From Sphingomonas sp. CBMAI 2297 (GTDB lineage Bacteria > Pseudomonadota > Alphaproteobacteria > Sphingomonadales > Sphingomonadaceae): 64,000 bases of DNA. Below the pieces are notes generated by a model. That model saw only the letters and a list, made by a program, of their open reading frames with translations. It ran no database searches and was not told the origin of the DNA. The DNA is taken from assembly GCF_029870595.1 (NCBI RefSeq), contig NZ_JAPDIR010000008.1, forward strand, positions 62,001-126,000, read 5' to 3'. Position numbers and translations under genes: made by a program. Positions 52,789 to 60,465 of the stretch are shown here, one piece after another; position 1 is the stretch's first letter; the number at the start of each line of letters is the position of its first letter.

Positions 52789-53068
52789 GATATTGCACCA
52801 GGCGCTTGTCGGTTTCGGCAACGAGGCGGTCGCGAAGCTCAGGATATTGCTCGCGCAGAATGACGTCGAGCACGAGCTGCTGGAACTCGCTGATCCGGGC
52901 CAGGCGGCGCTGGCTCGCGGTCAGCACGTCGGAGGATGAAAGGAAGACATTGAGGGCCGACCGGATGACGTCGGCGACGCTCAATTTCTGTTCGGCGGCG
53001 ATCACGCTGAGGCGGTCCCATTGGGCGCGCTCCAGGCGGACGTTGTAATGCCGGTAACTGGTAGCCAA
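52778..53068 (-). CDS. Ribbon-helix-helix relaxosome protein (TrwA/TraY-like)
   Basis: 96 residues. The start is TTG 53068 because AGGAGG lies 6 bases upstream; the frame begins at another TTG, 53074, with no spacing. The N-terminal strand-helix-helix is YRHYNVRLERAQWDRLSVIAAEQKLSVADVIRSAL. Such proteins bind oriT, assist the relaxase and repress their operon. It overlaps the traD start by 11 bases. Order oriT-RHH-TraD-relaxase matches R388 trwABC. Confidence 0.72.
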   Translation of the reverse strand: MATSYRHYNVRLERAQWDRLSVIAAEQKLSVADVIRSALNVFLSSSDVLTASQRRLARISEFQQLVLDVILREQYPELRDRLVAETDKRLVQYHGA

Positions 53069-53228
53069 GACCAACCTCCTAGCAGGGAGGCTGGTGGGGA
53101 CTGAAGAATGGCTCTATTTATAGCCGAGCGGCCCGGTTCCGGCAAGTTGATCGTCATGGACCAGCAGGCCGTAGTCTCACAGACCACGCGCGAATGGCTG
53201 ATTTCCGCCGTTTTTGCCCGCCCACCAG

Positions 53229-53305
53229 CTCGTACTACAACGTAGTCTCCTTTCCTTCCGCGCTAACCCGTTGTGAAACAACGGAACTCATGCACCTTCA
53301 GGTGC
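53229..53305. other. oriT: Candidate origin of transfer (oriT)
   Basis: Three inverted repeats in a row: ACTAC-AAC-GTAGT (53234-53246), CCGTTGT-GAA-ACAACGG (53268-53284) and GCACCT-TC-AGGTGC (53292-53305). They lie about 160 bases upstream of the RHH gene of the mobilisation operon, the position of oriT in trw-type systems. No nic site can be assigned from sequence alone. Confidence 0.5.
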
Positions 53306-53726
53306 GTAGGGTGTGCTAATCCCAAGAGCCCGATCCCCTGTCCCTGGGCCTGTTACGATGTCGTCGGAGAGGAGCCGGTTGCCGGGACCGGCGAGGTACG
53401 CGCCGCCGTGAGGCGGAACGCGCGAGGCCGGTGTCACCGATCCGATCAGGGCGCGAAAAGCCCCGATGCGCAGCATCAACGTCGGCCAAAGGGCCGCGTT
53501 GGAAAGGCGAGGATCGTGACCCGAAGGGCGGAGACAAGGCGCATGCCTTGGCTCCGTGAGGTTGGGCTCTCGTTGCCTGAAGGGCATCGGGAGCCCTAGC
53601 GAATAGAGCCGTCGTCGGGCGCAGGCCCGATGCGCCCAGCCCCATGAATCTTCTTCTTCCTGCCCTCACCAACCAGCGCTATGTTCAGCCAGTTCATAGC
53701 CCGATTAGCCTTCACAAGAGGCACCT
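53306..53726. other. GC-rich intergenic region with structured element R1 (53529-53556)
   Basis: No gene seen. It holds a hairpin CGGAG-AC-AAGGC, loop GCAT, GCCTT-GG-CTCCG at 53529-53556, followed by a region with AATAGAGCC and GGCCCGATGCGCC (to 53636). A second copy of the same arrangement lies at 57397-57423. The stretch precedes the small coiled-coil gene at 53727, so it may be its 5' leader. Confidence 0.5.
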
Positions 53727-53945
53727 ATGGCAAAGACACTGGAACAGGAGAGACAGGCTCTCGAAGAGGATCAGCGCCGGCTGGAAGAGCGGCGCAGGAA
53801 GCTCGAAGAGAAAGAGCGCGAGCAGGCGATCGCGACGATCGAGAAATCCGGACTGCTGAAGCTTGAACCTAAGCGGCTCGCCGATCTGACGGCCCGCATC
53901 AAGACACTGGGTTTCGAGGAAGTCGAAAAGCGGCTCAAGGCCTGA
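53727..53945 (+). CDS. Small coiled-coil protein
   Basis: 72 residues. Residues 5-35 form a very charged coiled coil (EQERQALEEDQRRLEERRRK), followed by a short KSGLLKLEPKRLADL region. Similar small proteins accompany conjugation genes on alphaproteobacterial plasmids. Not assigned to a named family. It begins just after structured element R1. Confidence 0.7.
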   Translation: MAKTLEQERQALEEDQRRLEERRRKLEEKEREQAIATIEKSGLLKLEPKRLADLTARIKTLGFEEVEKRLKA

Positions 53946-53978
53946 ATCATCCCCCGCCGCGGCAACGCCGCGGCACGG

Positions 53979-54014
53979 TCATGGGGGGCTCGATGCCCCC
54001 CGTGACCGTTCCTC
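53979..54014. terminator. Bidirectional hairpin after the coiled-coil gene
   Basis: CGGTCATGGGGGGC pairs with GCCCCCCGTGACCG around loop TCGAT, 14 pairs with one G-U. A smaller CCGCGGC-AAC-GCCGCGG hairpin precedes it. Located between convergent genes. Confidence 0.6.
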
Positions 54015-54021
54015 TCCCAGC

Positions 54022-54052
54022 AAAAAAAGGGGAGAGGCCGCAGCCCCTCCCC
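54022..54052 (-). terminator. Intrinsic terminator of the minus-strand gene 54059-54286
   Basis: Read on the minus strand, GGGGAGGGGC/GCCTCTCCCC-type stem (54029-54052) is followed by seven T (54022-54028), the standard intrinsic terminator shape, 7 bases after the stop. Confidence 0.75.
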
Positions 54053-54058
54053 TATCGT

Positions 54059-54286
54059 TCAGAATTCGTCGATGATGCCGCCCGGCGCGGTGTAGACGAT
54101 CCGGTCGATCATCGCCTGTCCGAGCGCGCCGTAGTCGCCCTCGTCAATGGCGAGGAACCCCAGCTCATCGTCCTCGACCACATGCTGGTCGAAGTAGCTG
54201 TGCATCGCGCGGCGCTCGGCATTGGCGACGGCGGCGAAGTAGGCGGCGTGCTGATCGGCGGCGGCGATGTTCGTGATCGTCTGCAT
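54059..54286 (-). CDS. Small acidic hypothetical protein
   Basis: 75 residues, with GGAGACGAAC before the ATG. Acidic, predicted helical, with YFDQHVVEDDELGFLAIDEGDY in the middle. Not recognised. It has its own terminator just downstream. A long upstream leader contains hairpin element S1. Confidence 0.7.
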   Translation of the reverse strand: MQTITNIAAADQHAAYFAAVANAERRAMHSYFDQHVVEDDELGFLAIDEGDYGALGQAMIDRIVYTAPGGIIDEF

Positions 54287-55017
54287 GTTCGTCTCCTGTC
54301 GTCTTGAATGACAGGGGAATGGCGTCGGGCGGGCGGGACCGTGTCAGGCCTCGCCGGCTTGCCGGCGACCGCAAAGCGGCGGTGGGGGTCACGATTTTCT
54401 TCGGCGGCCACCGTCGTTCGAGATTGATGCGCAGCGCCCGATCCGCCGAAGAAAATGGTGGGGCCCCGCCGGGCTTGAGACGGTCTCGTCCGCCCGACAG
54501 AATGGGAAGACTGTGAGAGATTTTTCCTCTCGGGGAAGCGCCTCCGGCAAGGCGTAGCGGCGCGCGGACCGACGGGTCCGTGCGGCACGCGAGCGAGCCG
54601 GTGTCGTCACGATGAAACGCCGCCCCATCATGGCTTTTGCGAATTATGAGAACGGCGTGCACGGACCCTTCACCGATCTCGGCCAGCGGGCGGAGCGGAT
54701 GGACAATCCACTGATCCGGGAGGGTGCTGGACAGGGCCGAAACGACTTCGCCTTGGTGTCACAGGAGGTCTGTGTTAGGCGCCGGATTGCGCTGCGAAGG
54801 CTGCGGCGCCGGGACTGGTAATCCCGTCGAGAAAGGCAGCTCGGTGTGATCTCACGCCGGGGTGCCTGCGCACATGTCCAGGTGCCTTGGCACTAAAAGC
54901 GTAGGCGCATGTCTCGACGTGTTACCAGCCCCGGCTCCCGCGCACGGCGCGGGAGCTCTCCGGGGAGGAGCGACGGCCCGGAAGCTCGCGAGGATGGACC
55001 GCGCTCGAGGTAGCGAT
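54287..55017. other. Long intergenic region with structured element S1 and leader hairpins
   Basis: About 730 bases. S1: ATTTTCTTCGGCGG (54394-54407) and CCGCCGAAGAAAAT (54443-54456), a perfect 14-bp stem with a 35-base loop. A GCTCCCGCGC-ACG-GCGCGGGAGC hairpin (54934-54956) lies before the small gene at 55018. A 69-codon plus-strand frame at 54612-54821 has some protein-like content (GRNDFALVSQEVCV) but no RBS and no recognisable family, so it is not called. Confidence 0.5.
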
Positions 55018-55182
55018 ATGGACCTCTCGGAGACGGACCCGACGGTGACACGGGCGCTTGCGCTGGCATTGATGCGGCAGGCCAAAGAGTATCTGGCGGC
55101 GACAAACGATGTCGATGCCGCCGACCAATTGCAGCGCGCGATCGATACCCTGCTGACACCGCGAACGCCGGTCGCGGCATAG
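55018..55182 (+). CDS. Small helical hypothetical protein
   Basis: 54 residues from ATG 55018, chosen because GAGG lies 7 bases upstream; longer frames upstream are not protein-like. Helical, with LALALMRQAKEYLAA and ADQLQRAIDTLL. Common type of small protein on sphingomonad elements; function unknown. A perfect 8-bp inverted repeat (55200-55207 / 55221-55228) after the stop may be its terminator. Confidence 0.6.
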   Translation: MDLSETDPTVTRALALALMRQAKEYLAATNDVDAADQLQRAIDTLLTPRTPVAA

Positions 55183-55199
55183 GCTCGCAGCGGCATTGC

Positions 55200-55228
55200 G
55201 GGGCGCGCCGCGCGCGGCGACGCGCCCC
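55200..55228. terminator. GC-rich inverted repeat between convergent genes
   Basis: GGGGCGCG and CGCGCCCC pair across a 13-base GC-rich loop, between the stops of the genes at 55182 and 55255. No T-run. Confidence 0.45.
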
Positions 55229-55254
55229 TTCGCGACGTCTGGTCCGGGCGGAGG

Positions 55255-55833
55255 CTATGCCCATTCCAGACGGGAACTGTCGTCAAGATCTCCGGTCGCG
55301 ATCAGGCGGTCGAGCCGGGACAGGTATGGGGCTGCACCCTGCGCTTCGACGCTGCGCCGGATCGCGGGATCAGCGAGGCGGGCACGGACATTGTCGACCG
55401 GGATTTCGCCGACGCTCTCCGGTCGCAGTCCAAGCCCTTCGAGCAGCGCGAACGCATTCTGATAGGCCAGATCGAGTTCGAGGCCGAGATCGGAGGTCAG
55501 CCCGACCGACAGGGTGATCGGGCCAGTGTCGCCCTCGCGATAGACGCTGACCCGGCGGCCGCGAAACTGGGCCTCATCCAGCACCGTGATGACATCGGTC
55601 TGATAGTCGAAGATGCGTGCGATGCTGGCGAGCGCCAGCGGGCAGACACGCGCCTCGAACCGATAGGAGAGATAGTCGTCCTCCGCGAAATCCGGATCCA
55701 GCAGGGTCATGTCGAGACGCTCGCCTTGGCCGCGCAGAAATTCCCGGAAGGCGGCGAGCTGGCGGGCGTTGATGACGGCGGTCTGGCGTTCCTGATGGTC
55801 GGCCGATGTGGTGATGCGAAACACAATGGACAT
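55255..55833 (-). CDS. Hypothetical protein, conserved on mobile elements
   Basis: 192 residues from ATG 55833 (GGGAGG 8 bases upstream); the longer frame above it is not coding. Alpha/beta composition: a strand-rich start (MSIVFRITTSADHQERQTAV), a central GQGERLDMTLLDPDF, and a C-terminal helical region (LLEGLGLRPESVGEIPVDNV). Not recognised. Confidence 0.65.
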   Translation of the reverse strand: MSIVFRITTSADHQERQTAVINARQLAAFREFLRGQGERLDMTLLDPDFAEDDYLSYRFEARVCPLALASIARIFDYQTDVITVLDEAQFRGRRVSVYREGDTGPITLSVGLTSDLGLELDLAYQNAFALLEGLGLRPESVGEIPVDNVRARLADPAIRRSVEAQGAAPYLSRLDRLIATGDLDDSSRLEWA

Positions 55834-55994
55834 CTCGTCCTCCCTTGCTGAACGCAGCACCCGTCCCTTCTCCCCTCTGGCCGCCTGGCGGGGCGAAGTC
55901 GGTGCGAATGGTGGCCATTGCGCGAGCGCGCCAGCGCTCAGTCCCCCGCGGCGCGAAGGGGCTCGATGCCCCTGAGCGCCGCATGTCCACGCAG

Positions 55995-56034
55995 AAAAAG
56001 ATGGAGAGGCCCCGGCCGAAGCCGGAGCCCCTCC
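55995..56034 (-). terminator. Intrinsic terminator of the DUF2493 gene
   Basis: On the minus strand, a stem GGAGGGGC...GCCTCTCC (56003-56034) with inner CCGGC/GCCGG pairs is followed by ATC and five T (55995-55999), 10 bases after the stop. A larger GCGGCGC...GCGCCGC hairpin with a GGGGC-TCGAT-GCCCC core adjoins it; the loop TCGAT is the same as at 53979-54014. Confidence 0.7.
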
Positions 56035-56044
56035 AAGCGAGCAC

Positions 56045-57019
56045 TCACGCGCTGCGCTGGGTGCGCTGGTGCGCGAGGCGGACGATGTGCAGCGGCACCC
56101 CCGCCTGCCGCAGCTTCTGGGCGAGGTTCTGCTGGATGCCCGAGCCTTCGCAGATGACGGCTTCCACCGGCTTGAGACCGAGAATGCGGTCATTGCGGAC
56201 GAAGGCGGCGCGGTTGCCCTGACTGCGATCGAGGCGGAACTGGATGACCTTGACGCCGCGCGATGCCGCCCATGCGTGCGCCACGGCATCGCAGCCCTTC
56301 GCTTGCGCGGTGGTCGCGAGGATCATCTCCGGGATGCGTGCCTTGATGCTGTCGAGACCGTTCCAGAGCAGGTCCACGTCCTCCCACACCTGACCACCGG
56401 AGAACGCCACGACCGGGCCTTCGGGGGCGAACTGCTCGCGGCGCTCCCGGGCTTTCGAGGCAAGATAGTCGCGGGCCTCGATCATCGATGCGGTAAGCGC
56501 GCTGGAAACCCGGCTTCCCCGCACCGGCGAGAAGGGCTTGCCGGTTTCGACCCGATAGACCTCGGCGGCATGGTCGCGCATGCATTCCATCGCCTCGCGG
56601 CAACCCTGGAGGGTCTGGCAGAGGAGCTGGGTGTCTTCGAGTTCGGTCGCGTAGATCTCGGACGGATCATAGCTGCGTGCGAGATCGCCGAGCTTCTTGG
56701 CGGCGTCATCCTCGCGGCCCTCGATACGCTTCGCCACGACATGGAAGCTGTTGGCGAAACCCCACGCCAGATCGGCCGCAAACGGCTCCATGCGGGTGTC
56801 GCGCAGCACGTCGAACATGGTCTGCATCATCATCTCGGTGGCGGCCCGCACCTGCTCGGGATCGGGCATGTCAAGTGCTTCGGGCGCTTCGACGATGCTG
56901 AGCTTGGCCATCTCGCTATGTTCGATGAACGCGCCCTCGTAGGTCTGGGTCAGTCCGTCATTTTCACGCGACGCGGCGACGAAGCTGGCAAGGTCGGCGA
57001 AATTGTTGAAAGAAGTCAT
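56045..57019 (-). CDS. DUF2493 (YspA/SLOG-like) domain protein
   Basis: 324 residues. The C-terminal part is the SLOG-fold DUF2493 domain: VAFSGGQVWEDVDLLWNGLDSI, then TAQAKGCDAVAHAWAASRGVKV and RNDRILGLKPVEAVI. The N-terminal 180 residues are helical. SLOG proteins bind nucleotides and are linked to signalling in conflict systems. Its upstream leader contains hairpin element S2. Confidence 0.8.
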   Translation of the reverse strand: MTSFNNFADLASFVAASRENDGLTQTYEGAFIEHSEMAKLSIVEAPEALDMPDPEQVRAATEMMMQTMFDVLRDTRMEPFAADLAWGFANSFHVVAKRIEGREDDAAKKLGDLARSYDPSEIYATELEDTQLLCQTLQGCREAMECMRDHAAEVYRVETGKPFSPVRGSRVSSALTASMIEARDYLASKARERREQFAPEGPVVAFSGGQVWEDVDLLWNGLDSIKARIPEMILATTAQAKGCDAVAHAWAASRGVKVIQFRLDRSQGNRAAFVRNDRILGLKPVEAVICEGSGIQQNLAQKLRQAGVPLHIVRLAHQRTQRSA

Positions 57020-57531
57020 AAAAGCCTCCGAACAAGTCGATCTCTCATCCGGGATTGGATGAAAGATGAAATCTCATCGGATGGGCCGACGGGGCTTTGT
57101 CAGGGACGCGGGGACAAGTCCCCGCGCCGCCTCGGCGGGGCGTGGGGGAACCGATTTTCTTGGGGCCAGAGCGCAGCGACGGTCCCGGGAAAATTGGGGG
57201 GACCGCGCATCCTTGAGAAAGCCCCCCAAGGCACATCACACTACGGCGATGAAGCTTGTCTGATACCGAGATGTTAGAGAGAGAATTGGATTTGCCCCGG
57301 CCGCGCGGCGGCCGGGTTAACAGCAAATCGCTCCATACTGTCCCAGGAGAAACCCCCTCCCCATCACCCCCGCAAGGTGATCGTAACCCGGCAGGGCGGA
57401 GACGCGGCAAGGCCGTGGCTCCGGGAGCCGCAGGCGAGTAGAGCGCCGGTCCCGGCCTGAGCCTGTCGAAGGGCCGGGATGCGCCAAATGATCGAGCACC
57501 GACGCCGCAGGCAATGTTGAAGGAATGAAGA
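57020..57531. other. Intergenic region with structured elements S2 and R2
   Basis: S2: ATTTTCTTGGGGCC (57154-57167) and GGTCCCGGGAAAAT (57181-57194) pair completely, with G-U pairs, around a 13-base loop; the second copy of S1. R2: CGGAG-AC-GCGGC, loop AAG, GCCGT-GG-CTCCG at 57397-57423; the second copy of R1, followed by GAGTAGAGC and CCGGGATGCGCC. No gene seen. S2 is in the leader of the minus-strand DUF2493 gene; R2 is 109 bases before the plus-strand gene at 57532. Confidence 0.55.
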
Positions 57532-57888
57532 GTGAAGGCCCAGATTCAGGCGAACTATGAGGAGCGTCTATCGCGATATGCTGCACTGTTGCATGGCAAT
57601 GAGCCACCGGGGCTGGTGGCGAAACTCGCCGTCTATCAGCAGCTCCTGCGGCAACGTGATATTCATGGCGACCGCCTGTGGCAGATCGAGCCGATCCTCT
57701 ATCCGCTGGCGGAGCAGGACGTGATCGCGCTGGTGAACAGCGTGATCAAGGTCGTCACCGATCAGGAGTGGAAGCTCCGGGATGGGGCGAGCTTCCATGT
57801 CGGCGAGTTCTACGCGATCGGCGTCGAGAACATGGTCCACAACCTCGAGACGGGGCGACGCGCGAACTTCCCGGGCCAGTTGAGCTGA
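57532..57888 (+). CDS. Hypothetical protein
   Basis: 118 residues from GTG 57532, with AAGGA 7 bases upstream. Helical: YEERLSRYAALLHGN, AVYQQLLRQRD, then VIALVNSVIKVVTDQ. Soluble. Not recognised, but of a type frequent on sphingomonad plasmids. Followed by a GC-rich hairpin and the convergent SSB gene. Preceded by element R2. Confidence 0.65.
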   Translation: MKAQIQANYEERLSRYAALLHGNEPPGLVAKLAVYQQLLRQRDIHGDRLWQIEPILYPLAEQDVIALVNSVIKVVTDQEWKLRDGASFHVGEFYAIGVENMVHNLETGRRANFPGQLS

Positions 57889-57891
57889 AGG

Positions 57892-57911
57892 GCGGCGCCC
57901 GCAGGCGCCGC
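57892..57911. terminator. Hairpin between convergent genes
   Basis: GCGGCGCC-CGCA-GGCGCCGC, a perfect 8-bp stem, 3 bases after the stop at 57888 and 9 before the stop at 57921. No T-run; probably acts on both strands. Confidence 0.55.
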
Positions 57912-57920
57912 TCTACCGGG

Positions 57921-58241
57921 TCAGAAGAAGTCGATCTTGTCGGCGATGATCTCGCAGCCGTACCGGGTGACTCCGTCGCGATCCTCCCAACTCGAATAGT
58001 GCAGCCGGCCGGTGATGGCGACGACATCGCCCTTCTTGCGCGAGGCGCCGGCCTTGCCGAGGCCGTTGAAGCAGGTGACCTTGTGGAACTCTGTCTCTTT
58101 GGCGGTGTAGCCGGTGGCGTCGTCGACATAGGTCTTGCCGTCCCTGAGCTTCACGCGATCGGTCGCGACAATGAGGGTGGTGACGGCGCCGCGGGTCTCG
58201 GGGTCCTTGGCGACGCGGCCGGCGAGATTGACGTTGTTCAT
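57921..58241 (-). CDS. ssb: Single-stranded DNA-binding protein (short form)
   Basis: 106 residues from ATG 58241. An OB fold with NNVNLAGRVAKDPETR, then ETEFHKVTCFNGLGKAGASRKKGDVVAITGRLHY. It lacks the long acidic tail of chromosomal SSB. Plasmid SSBs protect incoming single-stranded DNA during conjugation and help damp the SOS response. The frame upstream of 58241 is not coding. Confidence 0.85.
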   Translation of the reverse strand: MNNVNLAGRVAKDPETRGAVTTLIVATDRVKLRDGKTYVDDATGYTAKETEFHKVTCFNGLGKAGASRKKGDVVAITGRLHYSSWEDRDGVTRYGCEIIADKIDFF

Positions 58242-58640
58242 GGTAGTGCTCCTCGTTGGGTCCAGCGGCCTTCCCGCCGGTGACACCGAAGAGCGGCGTG
58301 CGGAGAGGGTCCGCACCGTAGCGTCAGCGGAGGGGAACCCCTGGAGGGAGTTGGCGCGGGCAGCCGCGAAGCGGCAACACGGGCGACCGGATGGGGTTGC
58401 GGGACGTCTTCGTCTCGCCGCAGGTGTCAGGAACAGGCGAAAGAAGGCTGCTGGCCGCGGCGGGGCTCTACCCGATGGACGATCGCGCGGCGCGCTGCTC
58501 TTGACCCCGGCGCCGGCGGCGGAGCGCCCTCAGGAGTTCGTGCTCAGCAATCGGTCACGGGCAAGCCCGTTCGGCGAGGCCCGCTAGACGCAGCGATCGG
58601 GATTGAGGGCAGAGCCTCGTATTGCTCGGCCTCGGCGGCC
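58242..58640. other. Intergenic region, no gene seen
   Basis: About 400 bases of GC-rich sequence between ssb and a small minus-strand gene. Short self-complementary stretches (for example AGCCGC-GAA-GCGGC near 58363) are present but no clear terminator, promoter or coding frame. Confidence 0.4.
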
Positions 58641-58832
58641 TCAGGCGCGAAATGGCAGACGGAGTTTCGCGCGGCGGGACCTTTCGCGCGCGGTATCATG
58701 CTCATCAGCCCATCGGTCGGCGGCGATCTCTTCGTCCGTAGGTCGCGCGCCCGCGAGATCGGCCCGCTGCTTGTCGCTCAAGGTCTCGGCCGTGCTCACC
58801 GCCCGATTGCCGTGCCGCTGGTTCGTTCCCAT
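58641..58832 (-). CDS. Small charged hypothetical protein
   Basis: 63 residues, very charged and helical (LSDKQRADLAGARPTDEEIAADRW), ending in a basic SRRAKLRLPFRA. Not recognised. It lies 65 bases after the PemK-like gene, on the same strand. Confidence 0.5.
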   Translation of the reverse strand: MGTNQRHGNRAVSTAETLSDKQRADLAGARPTDEEIAADRWADEHDTARERSRRAKLRLPFRA

Positions 58833-58897
58833 GTGTTCTCACTCCGAAGTCGCGATGATCCGCGCCGCGTGGCAAATGCGGGCGCGGCCGATACTGG

Positions 58898-59335
58898 TCA
58901 GGAGGTACGCTTGACCTGCGTGACCTTGCCGGCGTCGTAGGCGGCGAGCCAGCGGGTGCGGATGGTTTCGTAGAAGGCGGTTGGAAGCTGACCGTATGCA
59001 ACCTCGCCCAATGGATCGCCGGGCACCGTCCGAAGATCGGGCCCGGGCCATTGAAAATAGTTGAGCTCCGTGAGGACGACCCACGAGCGATCATCATCGA
59101 GCCCGAGACGAACCTTCGTCGCGTGCGGAATTTCAACGGCAAGGCTCGTGTCGGACGGCGGCGTATGGGTCACTGGCAGGATGGTGACCATCTTGGCGCC
59201 TGCCTTATTTGTCGTCGCGAGCAGCACGGCGCAGGGACGGTCTTTGCTGCCTTCTTCGTGACCTGCCTTTGCTTCATGGCTCCAGAGATACGAGTAGCGA
59301 ATTACGAGGCCGGGAACTGGATCGGGAATTTGCAC
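58898..59335 (-). CDS. PemK/MazF-like toxin
   Basis: 145 residues from GTG 59335. The start is typical: VPGLVIRYSYLW, then KDRPCAVLLA and VTILPVTHTPP, with the later LGLDDDRSWVVLTELNYF. PemK/MazF toxins cut mRNA at short sequences. It lies 3 bases after the stop of a Phd/YefM-like antitoxin gene, in antitoxin-first order. Confidence 0.78.
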   Translation of the reverse strand: MQIPDPVPGLVIRYSYLWSHEAKAGHEEGSKDRPCAVLLATTNKAGAKMVTILPVTHTPPSDTSLAVEIPHATKVRLGLDDDRSWVVLTELNYFQWPGPDLRTVPGDPLGEVAYGQLPTAFYETIRTRWLAAYDAGKVTQVKRTS

Positions 59336-59338
59336 TCG

Positions 59339-59599
59339 TCAGGACTCGACCTCGTGATCGAAGGCAGCGGCTTCTGCCGGCGCTCGCGCCGCTCGAACCC
59401 CCTCCACGATTTCCTCCGGCACGTCAGTCAACGTGAAGACCTCGCGATCGCGCCGCTTGAGCCGCTGATATTCGGCGGCCGACATCAACACGAGGCTATC
59501 GTGGCCATGATGCGTGATGGTAAGGGGCGCAACCAGCGCCTGGCGGCTGATGCGGCCGAAGGCCTTTGACGCCTCAACGGAACTGACAGTCTGGGGCAT
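59339..59599 (-). CDS. Phd/YefM-family antitoxin
   Basis: 86 residues. The N-terminus VSSVEASKAFGRISRQA is the Phd/YefM DNA-binding part, followed by PLTITHHGHDSLVLMSAAEYQRL. The C-terminal tail would bind the toxin. Pairing Phd with a PemK/MazF-type toxin is a known mixed arrangement. It presumably represses its promoter through the inverted repeat just upstream. Confidence 0.85.
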   Translation of the reverse strand: MPQTVSSVEASKAFGRISRQALVAPLTITHHGHDSLVLMSAAEYQRLKRRDREVFTLTDVPEEIVEGVRAARAPAEAAAFDHEVES

Positions 59600-59612
59600 G
59601 GTGATTCTCCTG

Positions 59613-59636
59613 TCCGGAAAGTACGGAGTTTCCGGA
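59613..59636. promoter_or_regulatory. Operator of the Phd/PemK pair
   Basis: TCCGGAAA and TTTCCGGA, exact complements with 8 bases between, 13 bases upstream of the antitoxin ATG. Phd/YefM proteins bind such palindromes to repress their operons. Confidence 0.6.
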
Positions 59637-59705
59637 TAAATTTCAAGTCCTCTCTGTCGCGCGCGCGAGGACGATAGCTGAGGACACGGTCACAGGGAAA
59701 CGAAG

Positions 59706-59774
59706 GCAGGGCCCGCTTGCCGTGAGGCAAACGAGCCCTGCGGGGTTGCCGCGCGCCGGAGGGACGCGCGCGGC
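59706..59774 (-). terminator. Two hairpins after the DUF736 gene
   Basis: On the minus strand, GCCGCGCG...CGCGCGGC (59748-59774) then GCAGGGC...GCCCTGC (59706-59741) with an inner TTGCC-GTGA-GGCAA stem and a T-rich CTTCGTTTCCC after it. Likely terminator for the operon 62.4-59.8 kb. Confidence 0.5.
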
Positions 59775-59789
59775 AGGGAGAGAGGATCG

Positions 59790-60302
59790 TCAGTCGGCCA
59801 TCTCGGGCGTGCGGCGACGGCGGCCATTGCCCTGCGCGGGCTCGCCGCCGAACGCGCCCTCGGCCGAGGATTCACCCAGGCCATCCGTACCGGCGAGGCC
59901 GTTCGGCTTGGCCGGCTCGTCCGCACCGGGCAGCGGCGGCAGGCTGTCGTCGGCCGGGGCGGTGTCGGTCGGCGCATCGCGGCGGCGGTTGGGACGCGAC
60001 CAGACGATGTTGTACGAGCCGTCGTCCTGACGGAACGCCGAGATGTAGAGCGGCTTGTCGAGGCTGGGATCCTCGATCTTGCCGTTGAGGAACATTTCGC
60101 CGGTCGCATTGGACGCCAGCTCGAACAGTGAGCCGACCTGGACCCACTGGCGTGCCGCCGAGAGCGCGAGGATCTCGAACTTGGGCGCACGCGGATTGGC
60201 GGAATGGACGGTGCGAAGGGCGATGACGATCGCGACCGTGAGCGTCGAGATTTTGCCGGTGTAGGTGCCGCTGGCGTTCTGGGTGATGGTGCCGATGTTC
60301 AT
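59790..60302 (-). CDS. DUF736 domain protein
   Basis: 170 residues from ATG 60302. The start MNIGTITQNASGTYTGKIST is the DUF736 signature, followed by KFEILALSAARQWVQVGSLFELASNATGEMF-like strands and PLYISAFRQDDG. The C-terminal 60 residues are Pro/Gly/Asp-rich and end in a basic patch. DUF736 proteins are typical of rhizobial and sphingomonad plasmids; function unknown. Confidence 0.85.
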   Translation of the reverse strand: MNIGTITQNASGTYTGKISTLTVAIVIALRTVHSANPRAPKFEILALSAARQWVQVGSLFELASNATGEMFLNGKIEDPSLDKPLYISAFRQDDGSYNIVWSRPNRRRDAPTDTAPADDSLPPLPGADEPAKPNGLAGTDGLGESSAEGAFGGEPAQGNGRRRRTPEMAD

Positions 60303-60465
60303 GGGAAGTCTCCTGAGAAAGTGCGCTCGAACCCCTTGTCCGAACACCTTCTCTCACCCGCTCCTCTCCTCGGCCGTTCGGCCGAGTAAGGCGCGCCAGC
60401 GCCGCTCCGACGCGCCACTTCGGCGCCGTCGGGTACTTCAGGGCCTCGCAATCACGCGATGCGTG

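Noticed and set aside
53288..53587. A 99-codon minus-strand frame beside the candidate oriT
   Set aside because: It runs through structured element R1 and inverted repeats and has no recognisable domain.
54612..54821. A 69-codon plus-strand frame with some protein-like content
   Set aside because: No ribosome binding site, no recognised family, and its C-terminus is simple Arg-rich sequence.
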